A DNA stretch of 64,000 nt from Suillus spraguei (Eukaryota > Basidiomycota > Agaricomycetes > Boletales > Suillaceae): assembly GCA_016800925.1 (NCBI GenBank), contig JABCPU010000285.1:23927-87926 (forward strand). Reading direction: 5' to 3'. Below, piece after piece: positions 11,853-23,758 of the stretch. Both the position numbers and the translations under genes were made by a program. Position 1 is the stretch's first letter; every line of letters begins with the position of its first letter. The notes beneath the pieces were generated by a model. The model was not told the origin of the DNA. It ran no database searches and was given only the letters and a program-made list of their open reading frames with translations.

Positions 11853-14049
11853 TCAGTTCTCTTGCTCCATTGTCTCTTTCTCGTATTTCTTCTTTAGGGA
11901 GCTCACTGTGTTTGCCATCAGTAATAGGCATAGGGTATGAATGGGAAAGCGCACCTTCTCGTGATAACTGACCCGAATTCAACCATCCGCTAGGAAATGC
12001 CGCTACGATCTACCACCACCCAATGAGCACTCTCATACCAATCAAAACAGAAAACACACCTTCTGATACAAAATCTTTCTCGACCCTTGTTCACTAACAA
12101 GCGCATTACTCCCATCTAATTCACTATTTAATGCAATCAGCTTCAGCTCACAAGCATTTCAAAATCCCCACAAAAACAATGAAAGAAGGGAAGGAAAGAA
12201 GAAAAGAAGAAGAGGAGAAAGAACTCGTACTCACTTCTTCTCATTCTCAAGCCTACAACACTCATTACTAAGCATCACAAGCTGCCACACAATCGCCTTC
12301 ATCGCCTCTGTCAACCGGTATTTCTGTGCAGGGGGATGTGCGTCTCGCGTTCCGTCCGGTTTGTTTGTTCCTGGGGCATTGTCGTCTGCGCCGGGTCCTC
12401 CACCGTCTGTTCCTGCACCAGCTCCACCATCAGTACCGGCACCGTCGGCGAGGGTTCGGTCGCCGTCAACACGGACGTTATCACCATCAATACCGCTCCC
12501 TGCACCGTCGTCGTGGTGTGCGGCATCTACACTTGCACTGGGCGTCGAGGCTGATGCTGCACCTGCCTCACTTTCGTTCTTGGCTTTTTCTTTGCGACGT
12601 TCTGTGTAAGGCGTTAATGATTAGGCGATAAAGGTGTTGGTGATGAAGTGTTGAATAGTGTGGAAGTGTAGTGTATGAAGCGAACGCGAGTGGTATACAA
12701 GGACAAACGAACGAAAAGAGGGTGTTGAACAAAAAAACACGAAGGTCACGCACCCCAAGCAACAACACTCTTCTCCCATTCCTCCTGCGCCTTTGAAAAC
12801 CCCTCTTTCGTAAGTCCCGCGAGCTGCTGTAGCAACTCGTCCTGTCTATCCGTCAAGATCTTGAGGTGGTCTGCGAATATAGTACGTTTGATGAGTTTCT
12901 GTGCGCCAACCCCATTCATTGAGCGAGCGCATTCAAGGATAGGTGACACAACGTACGGTCATAGTAAAACGGTTATAAGGAAACAGCACCGGCATAAGAT
13001 TAAAGAAGTCTTCATCGTATTCGCCGAGATTGACGGCTTTCAGGGCGACGTCTGCGAGTATGGGTTTGATAGAGGGTGGGAACTTGCCCTTGACATCCCA
13101 TGATTCTATGACAACGTCAGGCCATAAGCTAGGATATGTGGAGGCACGGACCTTTGGAGATGGCAGACTTTAGGTCTTCGATGGCCAATTGAAGTTCAGG
13201 ATGAAAGTCGCGCTGGTGCGAGTGAATACATGAGTGTCAGGTGGACTGGGGCAACGTACGATGTCCACGACTTTCCTCTTCTTCCCATTATCCTCTATGA
13301 CTGTATAGTTCTTGCGTTTCTTATTGACCTTGTCTTCGCCTAGTAGACTGATAGGATGTTCCTTCGTCCCTTCTTCCTTGGCATGAGTCTTGCTAGGTCC
13401 GGCAGTGGCACCCCCTTCAGCAGGAACCTTTTTAGATTTAGGTTTCTTAGGCGTCCTGCTGCGGACACGAAATGAGGATATTTGACATGTAATCACAATG
13501 CACATACCTGTCTTTCAGAAGAGCTACTTCTCCACTAGAGACGTAAAAGCCCTGTTGCTTTGTCTGAGCGAAATGAGTACGGTTATCGATGTTCAACTCA
13601 GAGTCGTCAATGAAAGGGTCATTGACGTCGTAATACTCTGAAGTGGCATGTTTTTTCTGCCGCCTTACTCAGCGTCCATATGGGCATTTATATGAATTGT
13701 GATATTTTACCTTTTTCTTTTTCGGCTCTCCGTCGTCTTCACCTTCGGAGTCTGATGTGTCTGCTTTTGGAGGAGGTGGTGTTGGTTGACGTTGACCTGT
13801 TGTTTTCGCCAAAGTAGCAATATCGACTTCATAATTATCTGGACCACCTAGATTTATTTGTAGTCTGATAGTTTGTAGAGGGGGTGGCGGAGGAGGGGGC
13901 GGAGTTGGAGAAGGAGAACGAGGACGTTGTGCTTTTGATTTCGGTTTTATTGTAGAAGCGGGTTTTGATGAGGAAGATGATGATTTTAATTTCTTTGAAG
14001 GTGGTTGTTGGTCAATGTCAGTATCTTGCATTACTACGTCTTCAGACAT
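11853..14049 (-). CDS. HPC2: Ubinuclein/HPC2-like subunit of the HIR histone chaperone complex
   Basis: HPC2/ubinuclein proteins are nuclear subunits of the HIR/HIRA complex, which deposits H3-H4 independently of replication. The start at 14049 gives an acidic, proline- and lysine-rich N-terminus. At about 13596-13640 is the hallmark Hpc2-related motif EYYDVNDPFIDDSEL. A basic linker follows (13265-13450), and then segments such as WDVKGKFPPSIKPILADV (about 13030-13100) and DRQDELLQQLAGLTKEGF. The conserved ubinuclein middle-domain motif MKAIVWQLVMLSNECCRL lies at 12240-12310. Terminal exons give AFPSGWLNSGQLSRE (about 11965-12020) and a last exon ending KKYEKETMEQEN, with stop at 11853-11855. 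Introns are short GT-AG. No frame break is seen and the gene is probably functional. The family is clear; the symbol is by analogy with yeast. Confidence 0.82.
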
Positions 14050-14171
14050 TTGTGATATGATGAGCGCGTATACGAAGGTGGGTACGAGGAGATGAGGTGG
14101 ATGGTTTCCTAAAAAGGAACCTCTCAGCTCAAGTCCTTTCCACTTTTCTCATCATCTTTTAACCCTCTCAC

Positions 14172-15584
14172 TTGAATTCTCAAAGTGCGAAATACAAAGT
14201 CAACCCATCATACATAGACAACCAAACTAAGATGACAAATCATTTCTCACTCGGCATTTCCCAGCAGTCTGCCTCCTATGTAACAGACCCCTATTATTTT
14301 GTATCTTCAATGGCTACCACAGCACCTCCCTCATATGACACAATCTCAATAAGTCCTATACAAAGCCAAGTATCTCTGATTCCCTTTCGTCACACGAAGC
14401 AGACATGTAATGCTGTCCTATCTCGTATCCGTGAGATCGTCTTATCCTCCAATTTCCCCCCCTCGTCTGTAGCCCCAAGTATCAATGCCTGCGCTGCCGC
14501 TCTCCCAGCTGAAAAATTCTCCAACATCTTGGAATCATGCAATATTGAGGGTCACACAGGCCCTATTGGGCAATCGTGAACAATCAATCAGAAGCTGTCT
14601 CGGCATTGTCCAAGTTCTTTATCGCTACAAGCGTTTCTGATGTTTCATTTTGCGACGCGCGTCTCGCGTGCATGACAACTGGCGATCAATCATTATTTAA
14701 ACAGCTGAATCTTGCATATATCAGTACTCGCAGTATGTGCATTCTAATGCCCACTCAAGAGGTCGTTCATTCATTAATGATCATTAGACGAGCATAGACA
14801 TTTGAGATGCTCTTTATGCTGCCCGTCAGATGAGATTCAGGTACATATATGCGACGAGCCAGAGAATTGCTTCGATGTTGTTGTGCGCATCCCCATGTTC
14901 CAGAAGCGCTTGCGTACCACACAATACATGAATTACGAATTTGTTGCTGCAGGTGTGTGATCACCTCTCTCACTTTTTCCTTACGTTGACGCCACTTGCA
15001 GGACGAATATGGTGGTTGAGATTCAACTTTACGGACGGGGTATGGTGCGCTAACATTGGGCTCTCTCGGCATAGCTATCCAGCCCGTCCAAACGCCGTAC
15101 TTCTTATTGAGGCCCATAAACGCGAAGTTGACTGTAAAGCTTCACTCGAAGCGCTGAAAATTCCACTAAAATTGACAGACAAAAAGCTCGTACCTTGGCT
15201 GTAAGTTAATCTTATCTAGACCAGTTTATGATTCATGATGAAATTGATTATTTATTGCTCTCCCATTGACTACTCTGATCCGGAAGATCCGAGTCTGGAT
15301 ATGGAACTTGGCCCCCTCGCAACACGACTCGCTGCATCTCGAATGAGTTGGGTGATTGGGTGATGTACGAGTAAGTCTTCTCCTCCGAGCGTCTCAGCTT
15401 GATCCGTATTGTATGCAGATGTGTTTGCACTCACTTTACCACCTCAGCCATTTTTTACTCTTCTCCACGAATGAATTAAACCAACTGACACTATCTTTGT
15501 AGAAATACTAAATATGTGGACCACGAGGGCACTTTGCACGCGAAGCTAGAGCTGTCATTATCACTTTTTGAAAATACAGACTAG
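14172..15584 (+). pseudogene. Agaricomycete lineage-specific hypothetical protein, frameshifted
   Basis: I recognise the layout as a polypore-type hypothetical family of unknown function, not a named domain. The first exon (14172-14570) contains SLIPFRHTKQTCNAVLSRIR and INACAAALPAEKFSNILE. Further blocks are SFCDARLACMTTGDQSLFKQ (about 14640-14700), then RIPMFQKRLRTTQY (about 14890-14930), and after an intron RIWWLRFNFTDGVWC (about 15003-15050) and VLLIEAHKRE (about 15100-15130). The last exon, VDHEGTLHAKLELSLSLFE, ends at about 15584. Around 14562-14575 the frame changes: one base appears added and two lost where the block reading WAIVNNQSEAVSAL begins. This is either a pseudogene or a local sequence error. 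No function is assigned. Confidence 0.55.
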
Positions 15585-17336
15585 GTAAAAAGGCCGAGCT
15601 TTGCCACTTTGATCAACAAATAATGTGTACCGCCGTTGTATCTCAATTCTTTTGGGGAAATATAAGGGTATAACAGGTTGTCGTGTTTCAAGCGTCCGGC
15701 GAGGAAGTATACCGGTAAGTCTTATACTGCTGAATACAGATCAGTCTCTCACAACCAGATCATTCACGACTTGCAAAAGTGAGCGACGGAATTGTGCATG
15801 ATCCAATACCACCATCAACAGCCCGATGGCCTACTAGCAGCGAAAAGCTGAGTATCTGGCGCGTGAATCACCCCTCGAATCTTCATGTGCAGGATCAGCC
15901 AAAACCTACCCCAAACGCGTTCCTAGTGTTCAAAATAACTAGTACTGACAGGTGTTTTGAACAGTTGAGAGAAGCACCGGTAGGATGTACATCAAGGTCA
16001 AAGTACTTACCAGTTCCAAATTGATACTATGCAAGTAGCAAGTACTCCAAAAGCACCAGGCCTCGCATGTTCTACACCTGAAAAGAGGCCAGCGGCCACC
16101 AGCCTGCTGTAGCCAAAATAAGAATACACATGCGCTTCGTGGAACATTTTGATTGACAGTGGCTTTGCCTCAAGGACCTTACAGTAGCGAGGTTTGAGAA
16201 AACATGATATTGCCCGGAGTCGGTTTGCGCCTAGTGCCGAATAATTGACCATCGATGCAGTAATTGAGATCATCAAACCTCAGGCCTCTTTTGTGCGAAC
16301 TTGATGTGAGCTTGCAACTCGTACGATATGGCTCACTGCGTCACTCCACTCATGCCAGCCATGTATGCATGATGTTCTCCATCATCACATAGTAAATTTG
16401 CTTCCATTGGTGAAAGTGCACGGAAACTCACGGTCTGGGGTCGCAAGGTCGTGCAAGATCTAGAAGCTTTGCTCGGATACACTTATTTGCGAAACATTGG
16501 TGTCACCCTGAGAGGTCCATCTGCGATGTTGTCAACATACAAGGATCAAGAATGACAAGCACCAATTGAAGCACGACCGGCCTGAGGCTGTTCATTTTGA
16601 GTGATGATAAGTGTGACCTGCAACTTCAATTCGTCGAATAGACGAATCAATAATATTGCCATGAAAATATTACAGCCTCGACCATTAGACTAACTCTTGC
16701 AAATAAATGGTCCTGAGAAATCCATGTGCTACCACTTCATTAATGACCGGGTATTAAGGAAAGGTGCAAGTCTTACCACACGATCATCATTGACCCGGAA
16801 TACAGCTTAACATTGACAATAGATGAAACGACAGTCGCGTCTAGCGCATGCTCAACTTGCCATCCCGACGCCATGCGGTAAAGTTGCGGTAGCCTAACAA
16901 GCGGAGGCTGTCAGGCGATGACTCGTCAACAAGTAAGCCGGCAGGAGCATCGAACAATAGACAATGTGGAGAATTGGTGAGTAGAGTGCGAGTAACAATA
17001 ATTTTGACTTAATGTTCTAAGAAATGCAGATGCTAATTATAAGGCGCTGGTCTGGTGGATTTCATGTTGATTTCAAATAACCCCGTCCGGCCGTATCACA
17101 GACATCTTCGTCTGGCTGAGGTTGTAAGGCTGGTTGTGGGTTCGAAGGGGAATCGTGAAATGAAAGAGCGTGATAAAAGATGAGTGGGAACAGATAGCGG
17201 CAAGCAACGGATTTTCGTAGGTAGGTATGCGAAGGAATAAACTCTTTGAGGCGAGTTACAGGACGGAACGTTTCAAGGACTTTTCTGAGGTGCTTTTGAG
17301 CGGGAATCTTCTTCAAGATTATATCAGAACGGCTTT
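15585..17336. other. Intergenic region, no supported gene
   Basis: The short frames at 15779-16024 (plus), 16007-16276 (minus) and 17062-17367 (minus) show no recognisable motif. Part of this stretch may be decayed downstream sequence of the adjacent FAD monooxygenase relic, but I could not align it to the family. Confidence 0.3.
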
Positions 17337-17954
17337 CTATATAATATTTAGAAGACGGGCGTACCACTTATCGAAACTAACCCCTGTCAAACGGATATCT
17401 CCAGTCACAATCCGGGTATCGTCTCTAGTCTCGCCCAAAAATGTGAGCCCAAGTTGCTTGCGCACGAGGCCTGCAAAGCCACCTTCAGACTCATTTATCC
17501 CGGTGCATTTAACTGCGGCTAACCTTTAGCACCATTAGCTCCGATGATCTACTTGGTATGAAAGTCTCTGCTATGCCGTTCTTTGTTGGAGTAGTGGTGA
17601 CACCCTCATCGGACTGCTCGAATGAGCGCAGTTCAGTGCCCATCCCGACAGAACAAGAGAACTTTTCTAAGTGGCATCACAGAATCACATCTAGGAGCTG
17701 TTGACCCATCAATTTTGAGGTATGCTGAAAAAAACCGAATCAGCATGATCGTTTGATTAGGCGATGGTGATGCGTACGAATGGTATTGCTGGAGTATTAT
17801 CTTTCATAAACGAAACCATCGATGAGAATTTCAGAGGTTCCAACGTTCCTGGCTTGTACAAATGGATAAAACGGGTGTTTTCCCAAACTATTAACTTCTG
17901 CAACGTCCAAAAGGTTGTAGAGTTTGAGGGAGCGCGGCTACATAGAGAATGCAT
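17337..17954 (-). pseudogene. FAD-binding monooxygenase (aromatic hydroxylase type) relic
   Basis: These flavoproteins hydroxylate aromatic substrates using NAD(P)H and O2. Read on the minus strand, family-typical blocks occur in the right order. LYKPGTLEPLKFSSM followed by NTPAIPFVRI lies at about 17770-17880. HLEKFSCSVGMGTELRSFEQ lies at about 17600-17670. The GD-type FAD motif region, reading IIGANGAKG, lies at about 17520-17550. After a roughly 50-nt intron, LVRKQLGLTFLGETRDDTRI and TGDIRLTG lie at 17385-17480. An in-frame TGA precedes the CHLEKF block where an arginine codon is expected. Frames shift between blocks, and neither the N-terminal Rossmann motif nor the C-terminal domain is present. 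It is a truncated pseudogene. Confidence 0.7.
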
Positions 17955-18135
17955 TCAATGAGACCACAGTGATGTGATGAGTGGATGTGTGACAAACCTA
18001 TATTCCAGCACCACGCTGTCCGATGCGAGAGTGAGGGTCTTTATCGATCATATGCGAACTGAGATGCTGTTTTGGAGGAGCGTCAACGCTGCCACCAGAC
18101 CTAGCGCCTAAAGTAACATTGTAGGTAATACAAAC

Positions 18136-19532
18136 CAGTGTTTCTACCGCCAGTGGCGAGCCAACTGAAAGCTGTGCGAAGCCACTGGCTAGCCCCTGGC
18201 TGCCGCCAGTGGCGGTGTTCTGGCGATGGCTGAATACCTAAAATAGAAGGTAGCTCCCATCTGTTTGCAGCCTCTGGAAATCGCCGTAGATAGTGTAGAT
18301 CGGTCTTATCAATGCAATATGAATGTCTGATATCATCTTAACATAACATAAACTCATCCAGTCGTGCCTCACCCATTCCCAGCTTCAAAGATGCCAAAAG
18401 ACTGGTGGTGGGGATTATTTGATACTCACCCAGATCTCGAGAAGAAACTCTCTGTAGCCTATGCAAATGAGAAAGAGAGAAGGCCAAAAGTGATGTGTAG
18501 AGCATGCAAGATTAGCAAAGTGATTGATGAGCAGCAGAAGGATTGTGAGGAGCAGCACCAAGGCCTAAGAAATGATGTGTGATTACATGATCAAATCCTC
18601 ACATATTGTAAGCCTTTCAATACTACTATCAGTTCTTGTTGGTTATTTTTTTCAGTGTGGTCAAGATTGGAAAGTCTGTTCAAGGACCGAAGAAGCGCTG
18701 GAGCAAATGCAACCAGGATGTTTTCCTAGCTGCAGTCATTTTGAATCCAAGATGTATGATGGAATACATTATCAAGATGTTGAGCCAACACCACTGCAGA
18801 AATTTGCTCAGCGAATTTTTTCAATCTGCACAAACTCAGCCTCTTGTGAACGTCTTTTCAGTCTTTTCAGCACAGTACTCACAAAACTTCGTTCGCGTCT
18901 CAGCCTTCAAAGCATGACAGACTTGGCAGAATTGCACTTGCATCTGCGAGATGAGTATATACAGATGGGAGACAAAAAGGGCCATCTGCATTGCACAAGG
19001 AAAATCATACCCGACCCACTGCCTTCACCAGCCATTGTGCCTGTGGACTCTATTCCTAATGATCCATTATCAGAGTCTGCACAACCAGAAAATCAGGACG
19101 AAGATGCTAGTGATGATGAGAACTCACTTGGGCACATCGCATCTGTCCTCGCACAGCGCTCCTTTGAAGATGAGGATCCCACAGATGATATTCCTATGTT
19201 CAATGACATCCCCCTTCAACAATTGTTCAACTTCAAAGATGAGAGCTGGGTAAGATTGACAGAAGTATTTGGGATGAGGTCAATTGACTATGAATTCGAG
19301 TTTTACGAGTTAGTTGACATGGATATGGAAGGTGAAGACGACGAACAAACATTTGATGACATGATGAGTAGTATGATCCAGTAGTTTATCTCCAGCCAAT
19401 GATATTGTGTTCTTCCAGCTTAGTAAGCTTTGTCACTCCTGGGAAAAGCCAACTGTCACCATACTGCCAGTGGCTAAGCCAAACCCATGTCTCAGGCTAG
19501 CCAGGGGCTGGCCCCTGGCGCTAGGAACACTG
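18136..19532 (+). mobile_element. Internally deleted hAT transposon
   Basis: The ends are CAGTGTTTCTACCGCC at the left and the reverse complement of CAGTGTTCCTAGCGCC at the right, an imperfect terminal inverted repeat. The flanks are a perfect 8-bp direct repeat, ATACAAAC, at 18128-18135 and 19533-19540, as expected for hAT. The element is 1397 bp, much shorter than an autonomous hAT. Subterminal copies of GCCAGTGGC occur near both ends. It retains a 5' coding fragment and the C-terminal dimerisation region of transposase but lacks the catalytic core, so it is non-autonomous. Confidence 0.88.
18364..19384 (+). pseudogene. hAT transposase remnants (N-terminal fragment plus C-terminal dimerisation domain)
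   Basis: The 5' fragment (18364-18582) holds a Cys-x2-Cys pair in MCRACKISKV and could be the start of a BED zinc finger. The 3' frame (18572-19384) contains FSICTNSASCERLFSLF and KLRSRLSLQSMTDLAELHLH, the hAT C-terminal dimerisation motif. An acidic tail follows. The intervening RNase H-like catalytic domain is absent. It sits wholly inside the hAT element and is not expected to encode an active transposase. Confidence 0.8.
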
Positions 19533-19540
19533 ATACAAAC

Positions 19541-22117
19541 ATGTGCCATAGGTCATCATCTACTGTGATTAGCACGGCTGAACAGAATTCATAATATGGT
19601 AGTGTTCAAACTGGTACTTGAAAGGATTAGTTGGTTCCAATTGCAAGGCAGCATCAGATCATTATAACATAGGAACCTGTGATCAACCACATCCATTCCA
19701 ATGAAACATAACTGCAAAGGTCATAAACCAAGAACATTCACCGGCTCGGGTGTCTTATATCCTCCCAGGCTATAGTGTCATATTTATGCATAATTATGGC
19801 TGATAAGAGACACCATGGTTATGGATGGTTGATGCTTATCCTCAACCACTGCTGCCTTTATGCATAATGGTGTCAAGATCCTTTGGTAGGTCATTTTGGC
19901 CATTTTGGTCATGGATCTAGCTTCTCAATCTACAAATATGGTCTTATTGGGACAGAACCTTCCAGGCTCCTGTTCCTTCTTGCTCTTCTGCCACCTTTGA
20001 TGGGTTCAAACCATCATGTGCATTCAAACCATCACGTGCTATATTTGCCCAGATTTTTTCTAAGTCCCTTGGCCCCTTCAAACCATCACATGCTTTATAC
20101 TTGCCCAGATTTTTCCTAAGTCTGTTGGCCATGACTTCAAGTGTTCAATATTTCAACATTTAATTAGTTTTGTTCACAAGATCAAGTTGGTCATATGGTT
20201 TCAGAATTCAACATATAGAATCTTTGAATTAGCTTTTTTTTCTCGCAACATCCAGTCCATCATATCCAAGTTGTTTCGGAATAATGATCAAGATTGATTC
20301 TGATTCGTTCCAGTCAGATTGTCTCAATAATTACACAATGTTGCAATAAATGACACTAAATGGGTTGTAACAAAATTAAGTATGAATAATGTATGGACTT
20401 GTCGATGAACTAATCTACTTCTGCCTCCTGCTTGAAACACATGAGACAAGCACAGAGCAGAAAAGAAACAGAAACACACACTTCTTTGTAGGTCCGCTTG
20501 TTCCAGCAGCAGGCCTCGTTTGCTTCATGTTTTGGCCAATGTTATTGGCCTGTGTGAGTCTTGTTGTCTCTATGCGAATGTGCTGACATGCACCAAACTG
20601 GTCTGGTGCATGGCTGACTAAACACTACTGCAGCTGACAAATAGTACCAGGACTATAATAGCTTAGTGTTCCTCTATTCAGAAATCAATCCATGATGCAG
20701 AATCGAAAGTTTCTTTTTGCTCGTAAAAGTTTGCTTATTATTTCTAATTCATTTTTCATGGGTGTGTTTATGTATGTTTGGCTACAGAAACTACTTCATA
20801 AGATTCCCACAGATGTCAGGTGACCCCAGCAAAATAATTACATAGAGTTACCCTGCAGAAAAACTCACGAAACACACTATGATTCACTCGCGTCACCTCT
20901 ATGCATCTACAAAAAGTGCAAATTTATGCTTCAAATATTACATAATTGATATTCCTCCTAGGATAGCCACTAATAGTCACCTGATCTCAAATTTATGCAT
21001 AGCCATTGATATCCCACATGACTTTTTCTCACACCCTTGAGCATATTACAAATCAACTATGACAATATTCAATAAATAGGGTAGGTCAGCACCCCTACAA
21101 AATGTGGGAAAACAGTAGCATAGCCATTCATTTTGTCTATATAATACCCACCTTTTTGTCAATAAGAGAGAGATTTTCTCCCCCTCAAAAATATAACTGA
21201 GAGTGAAGTGTGACCAGCACTATCAGCACACTGTTAAGAACATTGTCAACAACAGTAAGATTGGAAGTCTACACTGTGAGACAGCACTACCTTGAGCTCA
21301 CTGTGTCTGACAACCAGCAAGACAACAATTTTTTTTTCTTTGACAAATTCATTCTAGTTTCTTTCATCATCTTTCTCTCTGTTTTTCTTTCTCTGTTCTC
21401 TGTTTCCTTGCTTCTGTTTCTTTTGAATCTTTCTCTTTTCTTCTTTTTCTTTGATTACTGGTCTCTCTCTCTCTTTTAAAGTTTGTTGGTTCTAAGTGTC
21501 CTTGTGTTTCTAATATTTGTGTTGTCTCTTTAGTCCATCTAAGGCCAGAGTAGCTTAGTGGGAGAGACTTTAGAGGTTGACAGTGACACTTGATCTCACA
21601 CATCTGAGTAGCGATACTGAGTTAAGGTCTTCACTGACTGATAGACTCTAGTTATTGAAAGGGGACTTGGTATTGAAATCCAAGGACGTCCGTTCCTACT
21701 AACTGTTTAATACTCATAGTGAGTTCCTTGGCAGCAGGTTCAATAGTAAGCTAGAAGATCTCTGAAGTAGTGACTAGTCTTGACCAGGGATCCTACCTGC
21801 TTGTCTGAGAAGGTGATTGTTGTAACTTCCCACAAATTGCAGTAGCACAGTTGTTGCAAAACACCTGCATTCCATCAGAGAGAGTGATTTGGCCAGTTAT
21901 TTTTGTTTCTTAGTTTGTTTGACTTCTGTGTTTTTTCTTTGAAGTTTAGTTGTTTCAAGAATCTTTGTCATTGTCCAAGAGTTTGCTGATCTCACAGAAT
22001 TGACTCATTTGCTGACCATAGCCTGGGGAACATAAATAGCCACCTACGTACAACCACATTATCAGTCATTGGTATTTGTCTGAATCACTGACCGTGGAGA
22101 TATTATATTTGGTGTTA
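19541..22117. other. Non-coding AT-rich region with minor repeats
   Basis: No gene is supported. A two-copy tandem repeat of about 54 bp lies at 20023-20132; each unit begins TTCAAACCATCAC and contains TTGCCCAGATTTTT. A pyrimidine-rich tract lies at 21330-21480. At 21540-21565 the sequence GTAGCTTAGTGGGAGAG resembles a tRNA-type box A, but no clear box B or cloverleaf follows. The stretch around 21030-21180 has a TATA-like TATATAATA and could be part of an old LTR, though I find no matching partner in the window. Confidence 0.35.
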
Positions 22118-23734
22118 CAGTGGCTCAAAAAACTGTCCGCATGTTTTGGCATTTTTCACTATCTATAATATTGTGTGAGAACAAACAAATGCCTCAAAAA
22201 CATGCTTATACCACATTGTAGTATGGCTTCAGGGCTTTCATTTGAGCCCTACACCGTGGGAATCGGTGGAGATATGGTGGAGATACAAGGCTCACAAAAT
22301 GGTGACTCATGCAGACAGTTTTTTGACTCAAGTATTTTACAGTAATAACCAGGTATTCTAGTATTTTGTATGACCTCCCTTGGCTTTAATTACTGCCTCT
22401 ATCCTTCTAGGCATACTCTCAATTAATTTCTGGCAATCCTCAGCTGTGATTTTCCCCCATTCCACTGCTACTCTCTCCCAAAGCTCCCATACTCCTTTAG
22501 GGGGGTTTTCATAGGCTTGAAGCTTTTTCTTGAGTGTTCCCCAGAGATGTTCAATGACATTGACATCAGGAGACTGTGCTGGCCAGTCAAGAACATTGAT
22601 GTTATGTTCTTCAAACCATTCCCTAGCTCTTCTGGATGTGTGCTTGGGATCATTATCCTGTTGGAAAATGATATCTTCTTCATCAATCCCTGATTCTGCC
22701 AAGCTAGGCAGCAAGTGGTCATTTAAAATGTCCACATACTGCTCAGCATTCATCTTCCCCTCAACCTCAGCAAGCATTCCCACACCATTCCATCCCATAC
22801 AGCCCAATACCATTAAAGAACCTCCTCCAAACTTGACAGTCCCATTAACCTCTCTGTCTGTTAGGCCATCTCCCTTCTTTTTCCATACATACACCTTCCC
22901 ATCTGACCCAATCCTATTGATTTTGGTCTCATCTGACCATATAACACGCTTCCAGTCCTCTACAGTCCAGTGTTGATGAGCTAAGGCAAAGGCTAGTCTT
23001 CTCTGGCTATGTTTGATGGAGAGAAGAGGCTTTTTCTTCTTTGTTACTGCCTTGAGATGAGCTGCCTTGAGAACATTCCTCACAGTTTGTGAAGAGACAG
23101 GGGTAGTGATGGTGGAATTGATATAATGGGTGGCTTGGACAGCATTATCAGCCTTTCCTGTAGTGATATGTTGGATAATAGCCCTTTTGTCAGTAGAGGT
23201 AAGCTTGGATGGACGTCCTCCACAAGAGTTTTCCTTGTCTGGGTGGCTTTCTTTGATGAACTTGGCCACAGTGGACTTGCATACTCCAGTTCTAGAGGAA
23301 ATTTGGCGAGCAGAGAGGCCAGCATAAGACAGAGAGAGGATATTATCTCTTTGAGCAGAGGAGATGGCTTTCATGGTGATTATGACTATGATACATGAGA
23401 TATTCTGGTTTATATAGTTAGATATAGTCATAAAATAACATAATGACACCACTTTATAATTTATATAATAGTGGCATGATTTTTATGGTGTCATAAATAA
23501 TGATTTATATAGTTTTAATATACACTCAAAAAACTGTCCACATGAGTCATCATTTTATAAGCCTTATATCTCCACCATATCTCCGCCGATTCCCACGGTG
23601 TAGGGCTCAAATAAAAGCCCTGAAGCCATACTACAATGTGGTATAAGTATGTCCTTGAGGAATTTGTTCATTCTCACACAATATCATAGATAGTGAAAAA
23701 TGTCAAAACATGCAGACAGTTTTTTGAGCCACTG
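22118..23734 (-). mobile_element. Tc1-type transposon, copy 1 (minus orientation)
   Basis: The element starts CAGTGGCTCAAAAAACTGTC after a TA at 22116-22117 and ends with the reverse complement before a TA at 23735-23736, the Tc1/mariner TA target duplication. It is 1617 bp with long imperfect terminal inverted repeats of about 210 bp. It appears identical, in opposite orientation, to the copy at 42364-43980, and its transposase is intact. This points to recent movement. Confidence 0.95.
22358..23374 (-). CDS. Tc1-family DD34E transposase, copy 1
   Basis: This protein would cut and paste the surrounding element at TA sites. The start is the Met of MKAISSAQRDNI (338 residues); an earlier in-frame Met 26 codons upstream is less likely because that stretch lies in AT-rich leader sequence. 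The N-terminus has paired helix-turn-helix motifs (LSYAGLSARQISSRTGVCKS) and a GRP-type linker, GGRPSKL. Catalytic residues are visible in VIWSDETKI (first Asp), FQQDNDPKHTS (second Asp) and VNVIEHLWG (Glu), with exactly 34 residues between the second Asp and the Glu. No frame break is present. The protein is identical to that of the second copy. Confidence 0.95.
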   Translation of the reverse strand: MKAISSAQRDNILSLSYAGLSARQISSRTGVCKSTVAKFIKESHPDKENSCGGRPSKLTSTDKRAIIQHITTGKADNAVQATHYINSTITTPVSSQTVRNVLKAAHLKAVTKKKKPLLSIKHSQRRLAFALAHQHWTVEDWKRVIWSDETKINRIGSDGKVYVWKKKGDGLTDREVNGTVKFGGGSLMVLGCMGWNGVGMLAEVEGKMNAEQYVDILNDHLLPSLAESGIDEEDIIFQQDNDPKHTSRRAREWFEEHNINVLDWPAQSPDVNVIEHLWGTLKKKLQAYENPPKGVWELWERVAVEWGKITAEDCQKLIESMPRRIEAVIKAKGGHTKY

Positions 23735-23758
23735 TATAGGTCTTTATCTATAGATCAT

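Noticed and set aside
12311..12631. Four overlapping low-complexity frames at 12311-12631
   Set aside because: They overlap the Gly/Asp-rich linker exon of the ubinuclein-like gene; the gene's own frame explains the composition.
21540..21620. tRNA or tRNA-derived SINE
   Set aside because: A box A-like GTAGCTTAGTGGGAGAG is present, but I could not find a matching box B at the right distance or draw acceptor and T stems.
22530..23398. Plus-strand frames antisense to Tc1 copy 1 and the matching minus-strand frames in copy 2
   Set aside because: Shadows of the transposase; no codon or motif support.
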